Positions 1 to 8,927 of a DNA stretch of 64,000 nucleotides are shown here, one piece after another (position 1 is the stretch's first letter; each line of letters opens with the position of its first letter). Made by a program: the position numbers and the translations under genes. The stretch is taken from positions 46,869-110,868 of the forward strand of contig JAILNQ010000023.1 of the NCBI GenBank assembly GCA_024691425.1, in the 5' to 3' direction. The notes below the pieces were generated by a model that was not told the DNA's origin, did not search any database, and saw nothing but the letters and a program-made list of their open reading frames with translations. Source of the stretch: Lachnospiraceae bacterium. GTDB lineage: Bacteria > Bacillota > Clostridia > Lachnospirales > Lachnospiraceae.

Positions 1-205
1 ATATTTCGGCGGTTGTACTCCTGCTGGCCAGCTCCATTGACCGGGCTGCATCACCTCTCCAGCTGTTCATCAGAACAAGGAGCGCAGCCTCCACTCCGCT
101 GTTCGCTGCCCTGCTGAGATCATCAGCCAGATGTTCGAGTTCCTGAGCCTGATTTATGGCTCTTGAAAAATCCATTTCGATTTCCTTTTTGCTCTTACCT
201 GTCAT
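1..205 (-). CDS. WXG100 family protein (partial, runs off the left edge)
   Basis: Minus-strand translation from ATG at 205 reads MTGKSKKEIEMDFSRAINQAQELEHLADDLSRAANSGVEAALLVLMNSWRGDAARSMELAS...; WRG (W-x-G) motif in a helical ~100-aa context, next to EssC. Confidence 0.7.
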   Translation of the reverse strand, partial: MTGKSKKEIEMDFSRAINQAQELEHLADDLSRAANSGVEAALLVLMNSWRGDAARSMELASRSTTAEI

Positions 206-498
206 ATTCTCTCTCCTATCATCTTCAAAACCTCCTTTTCGTTCTGCACATAGATGTCAAAAGCTTTCCGGAGTGCTTTTGCTGCTTCACCTATCCTGGC
301 CGTAAGTATCCCGGCCCTTACCATGTCATCGCCTATCAGCGACATGAATGCGCTGTTAGCGTCCCCGTCCCAGAATATATCGAGACATGCCGTATATTCG
401 GCGATCTTGGAGATCTCCTCATGGAGTCTTGCGTAATCCTCCATAAGTTTTACGAGCTTTTCACTCATCATCGCATAGTCAATGCTCATCATTTTCAA
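202..498 (-). CDS. WXG100 family (ESAT-6-like) protein
   Basis: 98 aa helical protein with central FWDGDANSAF (W-x-G) motif; adjacent to a second WXG100 protein and EssC. Confidence 0.75.
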   Translation of the reverse strand: MKMMSIDYAMMSEKLVKLMEDYARLHEEISKIAEYTACLDIFWDGDANSAFMSLIGDDMVRAGILTARIGEAAKALRKAFDIYVQNEKEVLKMIGERI

Positions 499-715
499 TT
501 CCGATGATCACCCCGCTTCCGTCATGGATGCCTGCTTCAGATAATGTCACATCGTCAGGAACATTATTCCGCCCGTCGATTATAAAAAAGCAGCCGTTAT
601 CCAACCCTGAAAAACCTCTCAGAAAACTCTTCAGTTCACCAACTTTCAGCCGTTTTCTGACCCTTACGCACAGTCTCAATTCCCGTTCGGGAATGATCAA
701 TTCAATAGATATCAT
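479..715 (-). CDS. YukD/EsaB-like ubiquitin-fold protein of type VIIb secretion
   Basis: 78 aa, MISIELIIPERELRLCVRVRKRLKVGELKSFL..., ubiquitin-like length and pattern, located between WXG100 genes and EssC. Confidence 0.7.
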   Translation of the reverse strand: MISIELIIPERELRLCVRVRKRLKVGELKSFLRGFSGLDNGCFFIIDGRNNVPDDVTLSEAGIHDGSGVIIGIENDEH

Positions 716-734
716 CCGTTACTAAACCTCTGTT

Positions 735-3700
735 TTACTGAATTTGTGAGTTATCCACATCAAATATCATAGGTACATTTATAGGTCCGTGATATGTTTT
801 TTCATCATATTTGATAACTGTCGCAATTCCTCTGTTATGTGACTTCTGTATTTCCGAAAACGCTAAGTACGAGAAGTCAAAATTCCTGTTCTCATCAAGA
901 CTTCCTCCGAAGCATACGGCATACGGATTTCTGACTGCTGCCTCGTAGATTTTCCTTCCTGCGAACCGGATGCCGGCATCATTTCCGATCACCGCCGCCA
1001 CGAGGGGCCGTTTTTTTTCATCACCCGTATGGAACTTCGGATTCTCAAAATACCCGGCCATCTCCTCTTCCTCCCCGCTGCTTCTTTTTTCCCCGTAAAA
1101 TCCGTCCAGCAGGTCCTCAAAGCATCCGGAAATGACTACATCTGCCCCTTCCCTGCATGCCGATATGAATCCCTCATAAGTAACGGCATTGACGCAGGTC
1201 CTGCCGTATCTGGCCGCTACAGCTGATATGATAAAAAGAAACGTATGTCTTCCCTTGTATGGCCTGCCTCCGACAAGAAGGCACCGTATGTCCTTCAGAG
1301 GAAGATCATATATCCTGCCGCTTATTTCTTCGTATCCGACGGGAAATCCGGCCAAAGCGCCCCTTTCTTCAATCGAGCGCGTAAGAAGCTCCTCTAGAGA
1401 CGGTTTTTGCGGTACATGGGGAAAATGCGGCGCCACAATCCCTGCTGGATTTATGCAAGGACCGTCCTCTTTTACTGCCTGAAACTCGAGCGCCCGGCCT
1501 GAGAACAGGCCTACTCCCCTTCCGGGAAAATCTCCGGCTTCAGGTACATCCCTTGCCGGAGCCTTCAGAAATCCCGCGATTTTATACGCTTCCTCATTCC
1601 CGAGGAACAGACCGGTATCAAAAAGCCTTTCCTCTCTTGCCGGAATGCCTCCGTCCGCCGTAGCTATAACCGTGATCCCTGCGCTTTTCCCCAGCGTAAG
1701 TATGCGCAGAATATGCTCGTATGCTTCAGGACCGGCTTTCCTTATTCCGATCAGGTCATCGAGCACCAGCACGGCATCAGCCGGACAGTTGCCAAAGCCT
1801 TTTCTTCTTGCCGTCAGCTCATCTGAAAGAAATAAAGCCATCCGGAGTATATCTTCCGGCTCCTCATCCGTAACGTATCCGCCGCACCAGCTGCATGCGG
1901 AAAAGCTCTTCAGCACGCCTCCTCCGAAATCGACAACATATACGGCGAAGTTTCCGTTAAGGCGCCGCACCAGCGTGCCGGCAAGCTCGCTTTTACCGCT
2001 TCCGCTCCTGCCGGATATGAGTACATGCCCCATTTCTTTCGGTTCATACATGGCCAGGCCGTATTTCTGCTCATAAGGGTTGTCATATACAGCAAATGCA
2101 CGGTCGTCATGCACGTGCGCCGGAAGCGACGGGAGAAACAGCTTCTCCGGCTTTTTCTTATCCGAACATGCAATGATAGCCTTCATCAAAAGCTCGAACC
2201 ACGTCGTATTTGCCGAAAACTCGTCCCGTCTTTCCTGGACGATCTCATTTTCAAGAAGGAAGCTGTCATATATACGCGGTCTTTCACCCGCCGGGGATAC
2301 GGGACACATCGCATATCCGCTCTGAAACACCGTGATATCGTTCCCCGGACCCGTCTGAAGACAGGCTCTCCCGCTCTCCTTTATGTCCGCGGCATCGGCT
2401 CTTCCTATGATGTCCATCGAATCCGACCTGTCGACCAGTCTCAGCGCTATCCGAAACCCCGAATTGCTCCTTATCCTGTCATCAACGACCCCTGCCGGTT
2501 TCTGAGTCGCCAGTATCAGGTGCATCCCCAGGCTTCTGCCGATCTGAGAAACACTTATGAGGCAGTCCATGAAATCCGGCTCCTCCTTGCGCAGTTCGGC
2601 AAATTCATCTACGATTATCAGCACATGCGGCAGGGGGAGCTTCACAACCCCGTCATCATAGAGCTTCGTATATCCGTTTATGCTGTTCACCCCGGCTTCA
2701 GCGAAAATCCTCTGCCTCCTGACATTCTCGCTTTTCAGCGCTATCATTGCTCTGCGTGCGTCTGTTCTGGAAAGATTAGATATGTTCCCGATAAGATGCG
2801 GCAGTTTTGAAAAGAGATTAGACATTCCCCCGCCTTTATAGTCGATAAGAAAAAAAGCAAGCTTGTCGGCGGGATACCTTGAAGCGAAAGAAAGGATCAT
2901 CGTGGTCAGCAGCTCACTTTTGCCGCTTCCCGTTGTTCCTGCTATCAGTCCGTGCGGCCCTTGTGCTTTTTCATGAAGATCAAGGAAAACCCTTTCCTCG
3001 CCGGTCTTCAGGCCTATCGGCGCAGATATTTCAGATGTTATATCGTTTTTTTCATAGTTTCTCCGGATAAAGCATGATAACGTGCTGATGTATTCCCCGG
3101 GAGCCCCTCTGACGCAAAAAAGCATTCCGAGCGGTACAGATTCAGGCATAAGCCGCGCATCATCCCTTCCGCTCCAAAGACCCGACAGCTGCGCCGCATA
3201 TGAAAAAGCAAGTTCCGGTACAAGCCTGTCATGATCAATATCTTTGTTTGCGCCGTTTACTATGCGGTCAACCCCTGCCGGAAAGCTTTCATCCCTCCTT
3301 CTTACAAGAACGGCCGGGTTTTGGGCCAGAGACGAGAACGCAAACAGATCATCATCCGTTATGACGACGTTCATTTTATATCCGTCTGGCGCACGTGTAT
3401 GAGGAAGTACCGATGTCCACATGAAATAACGTGCCATTTCGGCATCAACACTTACAGTGATTTTCAGGTCAGATGGCGAAAATGACATAGCCAGCTGCAT
3501 TATGAACGCTGACAGCATCTGCCTGTCATCCTCACCGCCGATGTAAAAACCCGTGATAGTTCCCGGGGTCAGTTTTTCAAGATACGGACATGCATTGATC
3601 GTTTCATATCTGTCCCTTATCCGTCCCGGGATGTCCCTCAGTGAATCATCGATACTTGCGAATCTTTCCTTGGGAATAACTATATCGAGAGGGTTCCTTA

Positions 3701-4433
3701 TATTCCCGATCCCTGTCCTTACTCTTATGCTGCCTTCCTCATCGGGCAGGCTGTTCCACATAATGCACGGATCGGCGCCGTTTTTTATGTATTCTCCTGT
3801 CTCAGGATACAGACGGCACATGTCAGACCTTATGCAGTCCACGCGCTCCTTTATCGTCTTTTCGCATTCAGCGATGTAAGACATGTATGTGTTGCGCCTT
3901 CTTCTCTCCTCGGCTTTCTGTTTCCTGACCCTTACGCTTACGTTCAGCGCGGCCCAGACGGCCGCGAAAACCGATGAGAGCACCGCAACAGTTCTTCCCG
4001 CCCCGAGAACTATCGGTATGGCCATCGTAAGTGCGGGACCGGCGGCAAGCATTACCGACGGCTTCTCAGGAACTCTTCTTGGCGGCGGTCCTTCGATCTC
4101 TAAAGGCTCCGGCATGGGGAACGGCCCTCTTGCAGGCAGGGAAACGAAACTTTCCGGAGCCCTTTGACTTTTGCCTGTCCAGACAATGACTCTGTCCCCT
4201 ATCCTTACGCGGTCGCCTGCTCTTATATGGCATTTCTGCCCTTTATTCAGTTGTATGCCTTTAACTTCCGCCCCGTTTCCTCCTAGCACCTCAACCGCCG
4301 CCACATCATGAGTTACCGTAATAAAACGAAGGTGCATTCTGGATATAACGGGATCCGTCAGCAGAAGGTCGCTTCTCGGATCCCTCCCGACAAGGAGAGG
4401 CGACCTTTCACCGGAAACGTAAAATACGCCCAT
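735..4433 (-). CDS. essC: Type VII secretion protein EssC (FHA + FtsK/SpoIIIE ATPase domains)
   Basis: 1232 aa; N-terminal FHA-like region (GRDPRSDLLLTDPVISRMHLRF), TM region, Walker A motifs GTTGSGKS and GRSGSGKS, Walker B-like HVLIIVDEFAEL. Confidence 0.92.
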   Translation of the reverse strand: MGVFYVSGERSPLLVGRDPRSDLLLTDPVISRMHLRFITVTHDVAAVEVLGGNGAEVKGIQLNKGQKCHIRAGDRVRIGDRVIVWTGKSQRAPESFVSLPARGPFPMPEPLEIEGPPPRRVPEKPSVMLAAGPALTMAIPIVLGAGRTVAVLSSVFAAVWAALNVSVRVRKQKAEERRRRNTYMSYIAECEKTIKERVDCIRSDMCRLYPETGEYIKNGADPCIMWNSLPDEEGSIRVRTGIGNIRNPLDIVIPKERFASIDDSLRDIPGRIRDRYETINACPYLEKLTPGTITGFYIGGEDDRQMLSAFIMQLAMSFSPSDLKITVSVDAEMARYFMWTSVLPHTRAPDGYKMNVVITDDDLFAFSSLAQNPAVLVRRRDESFPAGVDRIVNGANKDIDHDRLVPELAFSYAAQLSGLWSGRDDARLMPESVPLGMLFCVRGAPGEYISTLSCFIRRNYEKNDITSEISAPIGLKTGEERVFLDLHEKAQGPHGLIAGTTGSGKSELLTTMILSFASRYPADKLAFFLIDYKGGGMSNLFSKLPHLIGNISNLSRTDARRAMIALKSENVRRQRIFAEAGVNSINGYTKLYDDGVVKLPLPHVLIIVDEFAELRKEEPDFMDCLISVSQIGRSLGMHLILATQKPAGVVDDRIRSNSGFRIALRLVDRSDSMDIIGRADAADIKESGRACLQTGPGNDITVFQSGYAMCPVSPAGERPRIYDSFLLENEIVQERRDEFSANTTWFELLMKAIIACSDKKKPEKLFLPSLPAHVHDDRAFAVYDNPYEQKYGLAMYEPKEMGHVLISGRSGSGKSELAGTLVRRLNGNFAVYVVDFGGGVLKSFSACSWCGGYVTDEEPEDILRMALFLSDELTARRKGFGNCPADAVLVLDDLIGIRKAGPEAYEHILRILTLGKSAGITVIATADGGIPAREERLFDTGLFLGNEEAYKIAGFLKAPARDVPEAGDFPGRGVGLFSGRALEFQAVKEDGPCINPAGIVAPHFPHVPQKPSLEELLTRSIEERGALAGFPVGYEEISGRIYDLPLKDIRCLLVGGRPYKGRHTFLFIISAVAARYGRTCVNAVTYEGFISACREGADVVISGCFEDLLDGFYGEKRSSGEEEEMAGYFENPKFHTGDEKKRPLVAAVIGNDAGIRFAGRKIYEAAVRNPYAVCFGGSLDENRNFDFSYLAFSEIQKSHNRGIATVIKYDEKTYHGPINVPMIFDVDNSQIQ

Positions 4434-4607
4434 GGTCTGCTCCCGATCAAATAGAATTAATAATGTCTGGAATCATTGCGATGCGTCCAACGCAGATGAG
4501 TAAATAGACTTTCGTTTGTATGACGCATAATAGCACACAAAAAAACAAGGTGCAATATCAAATATCACCAAACGCTAAATTGAACTTTCTGTAAATTTTA
4601 ACAAAAG

Positions 4608-5153
4608 TCAGGCAACTACCGATGCCCGGACCTCGTCTGATTTTTCTTTTCCGAGAAGAAGTGCGATAAGCTCGCAGGCAAAATCGACTGCAGTGCCTAA
4701 TCCCCTTGAAGTAGTGATGTTTCCGTCGGTAACGGCACTTTTGGTAACAGGTGCTGCTCCATCTAAAAGGTCTTCAAGGCCGGGGTAACACGTAGCCTTC
4801 TTTCCTTTCAGGAGCCCTTTCGTGCCGAGTATCTTAGCAGGTGCCGCACATATAGCCGCAATACGCCTTCCGGCCGCATTCTGCTTATCGACCATTTCCA
4901 TGAGTTTTTCACACTCGAGCAGATTCACAGTTCCGGGCATTCCTCCCGGGAGAACCATGATATCGGCGTTTCCTGTGTCGACATCGCCGAGCGATATATC
5001 TGCGGTTACGGGAATTCCCCGTGCTCCAGTGACCACTTTCCTGTCTGTATATATTGATACCGTCTGCACCTTCACGCCTGCCCTTCTTAACAGGTCAACT
5101 GGTGTAAGCGCCTCGATCTCCTCAAATCCGTCTGCAAGAAATACGTATACCAT
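4608..5153 (-). CDS. DJ-1/PfpI (ThiJ) family protein
   Basis: MVYVFLADGFEEIEALTPVDLLRRAGVKV...AAICAAPAKIL motif; GGAGGG RBS just upstream of ATG 5153, so the longer ORF start (5225) is unlikely. Confidence 0.9.
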   Translation of the reverse strand: MVYVFLADGFEEIEALTPVDLLRRAGVKVQTVSIYTDRKVVTGARGIPVTADISLGDVDTGNADIMVLPGGMPGTVNLLECEKLMEMVDKQNAAGRRIAAICAAPAKILGTKGLLKGKKATCYPGLEDLLDGAAPVTKSAVTDGNITTSRGLGTAVDFACELIALLLGKEKSDEVRASVVA

Positions 5154-5263
5154 ATGTCCCTCCGATTCTGTGTAAAAGCAAGCCGATCTGGATCCTGCAT
5201 CCCTTATGCGTTTTAATTCTATCATATCCGCGTTTTTTTACATAGGATTTTTCGTGAATATTA

Positions 5264-5293
5264 TTGACTTTTGCATATGCAAAAAAGGATAAT
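5264..5293 (+). promoter_or_regulatory. Sigma-70-type promoter with a 16-bp perfect palindrome in the spacer
   Basis: TTGACT (5264-5269), 18-bp spacer, GATAAT (5288-5293); TTTTGCATATGCAAAA (5269-5284) is a perfect palindrome. Confidence 0.55.
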
Positions 5294-5333
5294 TATCATA
5301 AGTTATGATTCACATTTAAAGGAGCATTAGAAA

Positions 5334-5561
5334 ATGAACGCACAGACTATGATGCAGCTTATAGGCGCGCTCGGGACATTCCGGAAAGAGCATCCGAAAT
5401 TCGCTGGATTTCTCGAGCTTATGCTGAAGAGCGGGATACCTGAGGATTCGATAATCGAAGTCACAGTCATGAAACCGGGCGAAAACCCTGTCACTGCGAA
5501 TATGAAGGTTCTGCAGTCGGATATTGAGCTCATTTCGGCGCTGAAGAACATGAAATCATGA
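5334..5561 (+). CDS. Conserved small protein of unknown function (75 aa)
   Basis: ORF preceded by AAAGGAG RBS and a promoter-like element; directly upstream of the Fe-S/GNAT gene. Confidence 0.65.
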   Translation: MNAQTMMQLIGALGTFRKEHPKFAGFLELMLKSGIPEDSIIEVTVMKPGENPVTANMKVLQSDIELISALKNMKS

Positions 5562-5570
5562 GGAAATAAT

Positions 5571-6023
5571 ATGCACAGACTGTACGGAAATGACGACATC
5601 ACGATTTTCTGGGATTCAGACAGGTGCCGTCATGCAAAAAAATGCGTCACAAACTGCCCGGAAGTTTTTGACATAACCCGCAAGCCGTGGATTAAGCCGG
5701 AAAACGCCGCAACGGCGAAAATATGGCAGACCATAAGCTTATGTCCTACCGGGGCTCTGTCTTGCGTTTACAATCATGATATCAAAGTTGTTTTCGAAGA
5801 GGAGAACTTCTGGAGCGCGGCTTATGATGGCGATGTGCTGATCGGAGAGTGCGATTATACCGTAAATGACGGAAAATGGGCCATAGTCCATACCGAAGTC
5901 GTTCCCGAGCACGGCGGAAAAGGGATCGCTAAAAGGCTTGTATTTACTGTTGTCGAAGAAGCCGAGAAAAAGGGAACAGGTATTATCCCTGTATGCTCAT
6001 ATGCTGCAAAAATCCTTGGTTAA
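5571..6023 (+). CDS. YjdI-type (4Fe-4S) mono-cluster domain fused to a GNAT-like (YjdJ) acetyltransferase domain
   Basis: N-term DSDRCRHAKKCVTNCPEVFDI...ISLCPTGAL Cys pattern; C-term GECDYTVNDGKWAIVHTEVVPEHGGKGIAKRLV typical of YjdJ-like GNAT. Confidence 0.8.
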   Translation: MHRLYGNDDITIFWDSDRCRHAKKCVTNCPEVFDITRKPWIKPENAATAKIWQTISLCPTGALSCVYNHDIKVVFEEENFWSAAYDGDVLIGECDYTVNDGKWAIVHTEVVPEHGGKGIAKRLVFTVVEEAEKKGTGIIPVCSYAAKILG

Positions 6024-6221
6024 AACCATACCGAGCCCCGTTACTGCTATGATCGCGAGTGCCGGATATACTATTCCGCTTAAGATCATCGTGAGCACGG
6101 CAACCGGCAGGCAGACAATGAACGCGCAGTTCCTGAAAGCGTTCCAGCGGTTTGATATCGAAATGATGATAAGCCTTCCGTAAACTGCACAGAAAAGAAC
6201 TACAGCCGCTATCGTGATCAT
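5997..6221 (-). CDS. Small integral membrane protein (74 aa)
   Basis: Hydrophobic ORF with two predicted TM segments; GGAGGG RBS upstream of ATG 6221; overlaps the convergent CDS 3' end by 27 bp. Confidence 0.55.
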   Translation of the reverse strand: MITIAAVVLFCAVYGRLIIISISNRWNAFRNCAFIVCLPVAVLTMILSGIVYPALAIIAVTGLGMVLTKDFCSI

Positions 6222-6381
6222 TTTTATTCCCTCCTGACCGTAAGTGCATACAGCCTTTATCTTTCAGGCTTTTGCCTCCGTTTTATGATCTTATGATACA
6301 CGGACGGGATTAAGCGGTCTTTTAGGTTTCATTAAAAGAGCATTAAAACATACAGAAAATGTCAGATGAGGAATTGATAAG

Positions 6382-6849
6382 ATGGGATTCGAGATTGAAA
6401 GAAAATTCACGATAAAGCATATTCCGGAAGGAACAGGATCATGTAAGCGTCATATCATCGAACAGGCGTATCTTACGACGGAGCCTGTAATACGCGTACG
6501 CCGCGAGGATGACAGTTACTACATGACCTACAAGGGGACCGGCGGCAGCAATACTTCACTGTCTCATGAAGAGTACAATCTGCCGCTTTCAAAAGAGGCA
6601 TATGAAACGCTGAAGTCAAAAGCCGACGGCAACATCATAAGCAAATGCCGGATACTTATTCCGTACGGAAAATACACAATAGAGCTCGACATTTTTGACG
6701 AGCCCTTTAAACCTCTCATAATAGCCGAAGTGGAATTTCCCTCTGAAAGCGAGGCGGATAAGTTCATACCGCCGGACTGGTTCGATGAAGACGTTACGGA
6801 CAAAAAGGAATACCGCAACTCCTATCTTTCACGGGCCGTCATGAAATAG
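6382..6849 (+). CDS. CYTH domain protein (adenylate cyclase/triphosphatase superfamily)
   Basis: MGFEIERKFTI start, RVRREDDSYYMTYKG and ELDIFDEPFKPLIIAEVEF motifs of CYTH/TTM proteins. Confidence 0.9.
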   Translation: MGFEIERKFTIKHIPEGTGSCKRHIIEQAYLTTEPVIRVRREDDSYYMTYKGTGGSNTSLSHEEYNLPLSKEAYETLKSKADGNIISKCRILIPYGKYTIELDIFDEPFKPLIIAEVEFPSESEADKFIPPDWFDEDVTDKKEYRNSYLSRAVMK

Positions 6850-6852
6850 CCG

Positions 6853-7797
6853 TCAGACAGACAGTCCCGTTGCCGGATCGATGCCCATGGATATGTTGAG
6901 GCATTCGATCGCAGCTCCGCTTGCACCTTTCCCGAGATTATCAAAAACGGACATGACAACTATCCTGTCCTCATTCCCCGCAACTATGATATCAGCATAG
7001 TCCAGTCCTGCCATGTCATTCGCGGAAATGAACCCGTTCGTTTCTTTTTCTGAGCCGAACGGCCGTACTCTCACAAATACCTGCCCCTTATAGTAATCCG
7101 CATAGAAATCATGCAGAGCTTCGGGGCTCATTTTCTTTTTCATAAGTCCGGTATGGATCGGAAGATTCACGATCATGCCGCAGTAATAGTCATCAACAAC
7201 CGGCATGAATACCGGTTCTGACGCAAGCCCTGTTATGATCTTCATCTCCGGAAGATGCTTATGCATCTGTGTGAGCGCATACTCGCGCGGCGCGTCAAGA
7301 TCAGCAGTTCTCCCCTCGCCCTCATATAAAGCGATAGCTTTCTTCCCTGCTCCCGAATAGCCCGAAAGCGCAGGAACCGTAAAGGGATAGTCGGCCGGGA
7401 GTATTCCCTTTGATACGAGCGGATACGCCATCATCACGAATCCTGACGCATAACAGCCGGGAACCGCGATACGTTTTCCTGTCCTGATCTTCTCAAAGAA
7501 CTCCGGCGCAAGCTCCGGAAAACCATATGCCCATCCGCTTGCAGTCCTGTGCGCCGTAGACGCGTCTATGATCACGGTATCCGGATTTTCGGCAAAAGAG
7601 ACGGCTTCAACCGCGGCCGCATCCGGAAGACATAAAAATGTGTAATCCGAACTGTTTATGAGTCTTTTCCGCTCTGCCGGATCCTTTCTCAGCTCCTCGC
7701 TTATGGTAAGAAGCTCGATATCATTCCTTCCGCTGAATCTTTCACGGATCCTCAGACCTGTCGTGCCTTCGCTTCCGTCGATGAAAACCTTAACCAA
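6853..7797 (-). CDS. argC: N-acetyl-gamma-glutamyl-phosphate reductase
   Basis: 314 aa; MVKVFIDGSEGTTGLRI, VPGCYASGF active-site Cys motif; probable TTG start with AGGAGG RBS inside the upstream regulator gene. Confidence 0.9.
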   Translation of the reverse strand: MVKVFIDGSEGTTGLRIRERFSGRNDIELLTISEELRKDPAERKRLINSSDYTFLCLPDAAAVEAVSFAENPDTVIIDASTAHRTASGWAYGFPELAPEFFEKIRTGKRIAVPGCYASGFVMMAYPLVSKGILPADYPFTVPALSGYSGAGKKAIALYEGEGRTADLDAPREYALTQMHKHLPEMKIITGLASEPVFMPVVDDYYCGMIVNLPIHTGLMKKKMSPEALHDFYADYYKGQVFVRVRPFGSEKETNGFISANDMAGLDYADIIVAGNEDRIVVMSVFDNLGKGASGAAIECLNISMGIDPATGLSV

Positions 7798-8830
7798 TGC
7801 TAACCTCCTGATTCCCGGTGCTCTCCCGCTCTACGATCTTCGCTTCCATAATGATCTTCTGATGCGCCAGGTCGTGGCGTATGACGTCGAACAGTATAGA
7901 GCATGTCTTTCTTGCCATCTCTTCGAAAGGCTGGCAGATCGTCGTGAGCGTAGGTGCGCAGAACGTTCCCATGTCGATTCCGTCATAGCCGACGACTGCA
8001 ACATCCTCCGGTACGCGTATGCCTGCTTCACGAAGCGCCTTGAGAGCTCCTATGGCCATAGTATCCGATATGGCAAATAATGCCGTAAATTTCATTTTCT
8101 TTTTAAGCATGCTGTTCATGACATCATAACCGTTCTGCATGCTGTATGTGTCGGCATCCTCTTCGGAATGCCATATAAGCTTCTGATCGGGCTTTATCTT
8201 ATTATCCTCAAGGGCCCTTATGTATCCGTCATACCTGAGCTTCCCGATCGATATATCGGACTTAGGAGCACCCATGAAAGCAATCTTCTTATGGCCCTTC
8301 TTTATGAGAAAATCAACTATCTTTCGGCTCTCAGCTACGTCATCAACAGAAACGGACGAGTAACTTCCCTCCGAACCGTCAGATACAGGTATAGTGCTGA
8401 GAACAAAAGGAATGCCGATTTTCTCGAGTTTTTCGGTAGAATGAGTTATCAGGCCTCCGAGAAAAATGATCCCGCGCAGCTTTTTCTCCTTCACGAGCTC
8501 AAGCGCAACTTCAACCTCATCGGTATTCTCATCGACATGCCGAAGCTCGAGCGAGTACCTCTTCACCTGGATCTCTTCCTCCATGATCCCGATCATTTTC
8601 ATAAAAAAAGGGTTTGTCATACCCTTAACAAGAATAGCTATAGTCCGCGAATCGGTTTTCTTAAGGTTCCTGGCGCTGTTGTTCGGAACAAATCCGTATT
8701 CTTCCACGACATCGAGTACTTTCTGTCTGGTTTCCGGATTGATGTCGGGATGATTATTGAGCGCACGGGATACCGTTGCAACGCCGACGCCGCATATTTT
8801 CGCTATGTCCTTTATCGTAATGGTATCCAC
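7790..8830 (-). CDS. LacI-family transcriptional regulator, probably of the maltodextrin locus
   Basis: N-term HTH MDTITIKDIAKICGVGVATVSRALNNHPDINPETRQKV; periplasmic-binding-like sensor domain; lies beside malQ and sugar ABC genes. Confidence 0.93.
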   Translation of the reverse strand: MDTITIKDIAKICGVGVATVSRALNNHPDINPETRQKVLDVVEEYGFVPNNSARNLKKTDSRTIAILVKGMTNPFFMKMIGIMEEEIQVKRYSLELRHVDENTDEVEVALELVKEKKLRGIIFLGGLITHSTEKLEKIGIPFVLSTIPVSDGSEGSYSSVSVDDVAESRKIVDFLIKKGHKKIAFMGAPKSDISIGKLRYDGYIRALEDNKIKPDQKLIWHSEEDADTYSMQNGYDVMNSMLKKKMKFTALFAISDTMAIGALKALREAGIRVPEDVAVVGYDGIDMGTFCAPTLTTICQPFEEMARKTCSILFDVIRHDLAHQKIIMEAKIVERESTGNQEVSIG

Positions 8831-8854
8831 TTATTCCTCCATAGTCCAGATTAT

Positions 8855-8882
8855 ATTATAGCCGTCTGAGATTTTATGTCAA
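8855..8882 (-). promoter_or_regulatory. Near-consensus sigma-70/SigA promoter for the LacI-type regulator
   Basis: Minus strand TTGACA (8882-8877), 16-bp spacer, TATAAT (8860-8855). Confidence 0.75.
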
Positions 8883-8883
8883 C

Positions 8884-8927
8884 CAAAATTGTACGGAAAG
8901 CTCATCAGAGCCTTCCGTACAATTTTG
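8884..8927 (-). terminator. 20-bp inverted repeat (hairpin) overlapping the 3' end of malQ
   Basis: CAAAATTGTACGGAAAGCTC (8884-8903) / GAGCCTTCCGTACAATTTTG (8908-8927), one mismatch, 4-nt loop containing part of the malQ TGA stop. Confidence 0.65.

Noticed and set aside
2025-2810. 261-aa plus-strand ORF antisense to essC
   Set aside because: Shadow ORF opposite a well-supported conserved gene; no domain-like composition.
8168-8869. 233-aa plus-strand ORF antisense to the LacI-type regulator
   Set aside because: Shadow ORF; the minus strand encodes a clear LacI-family protein with its own promoter.
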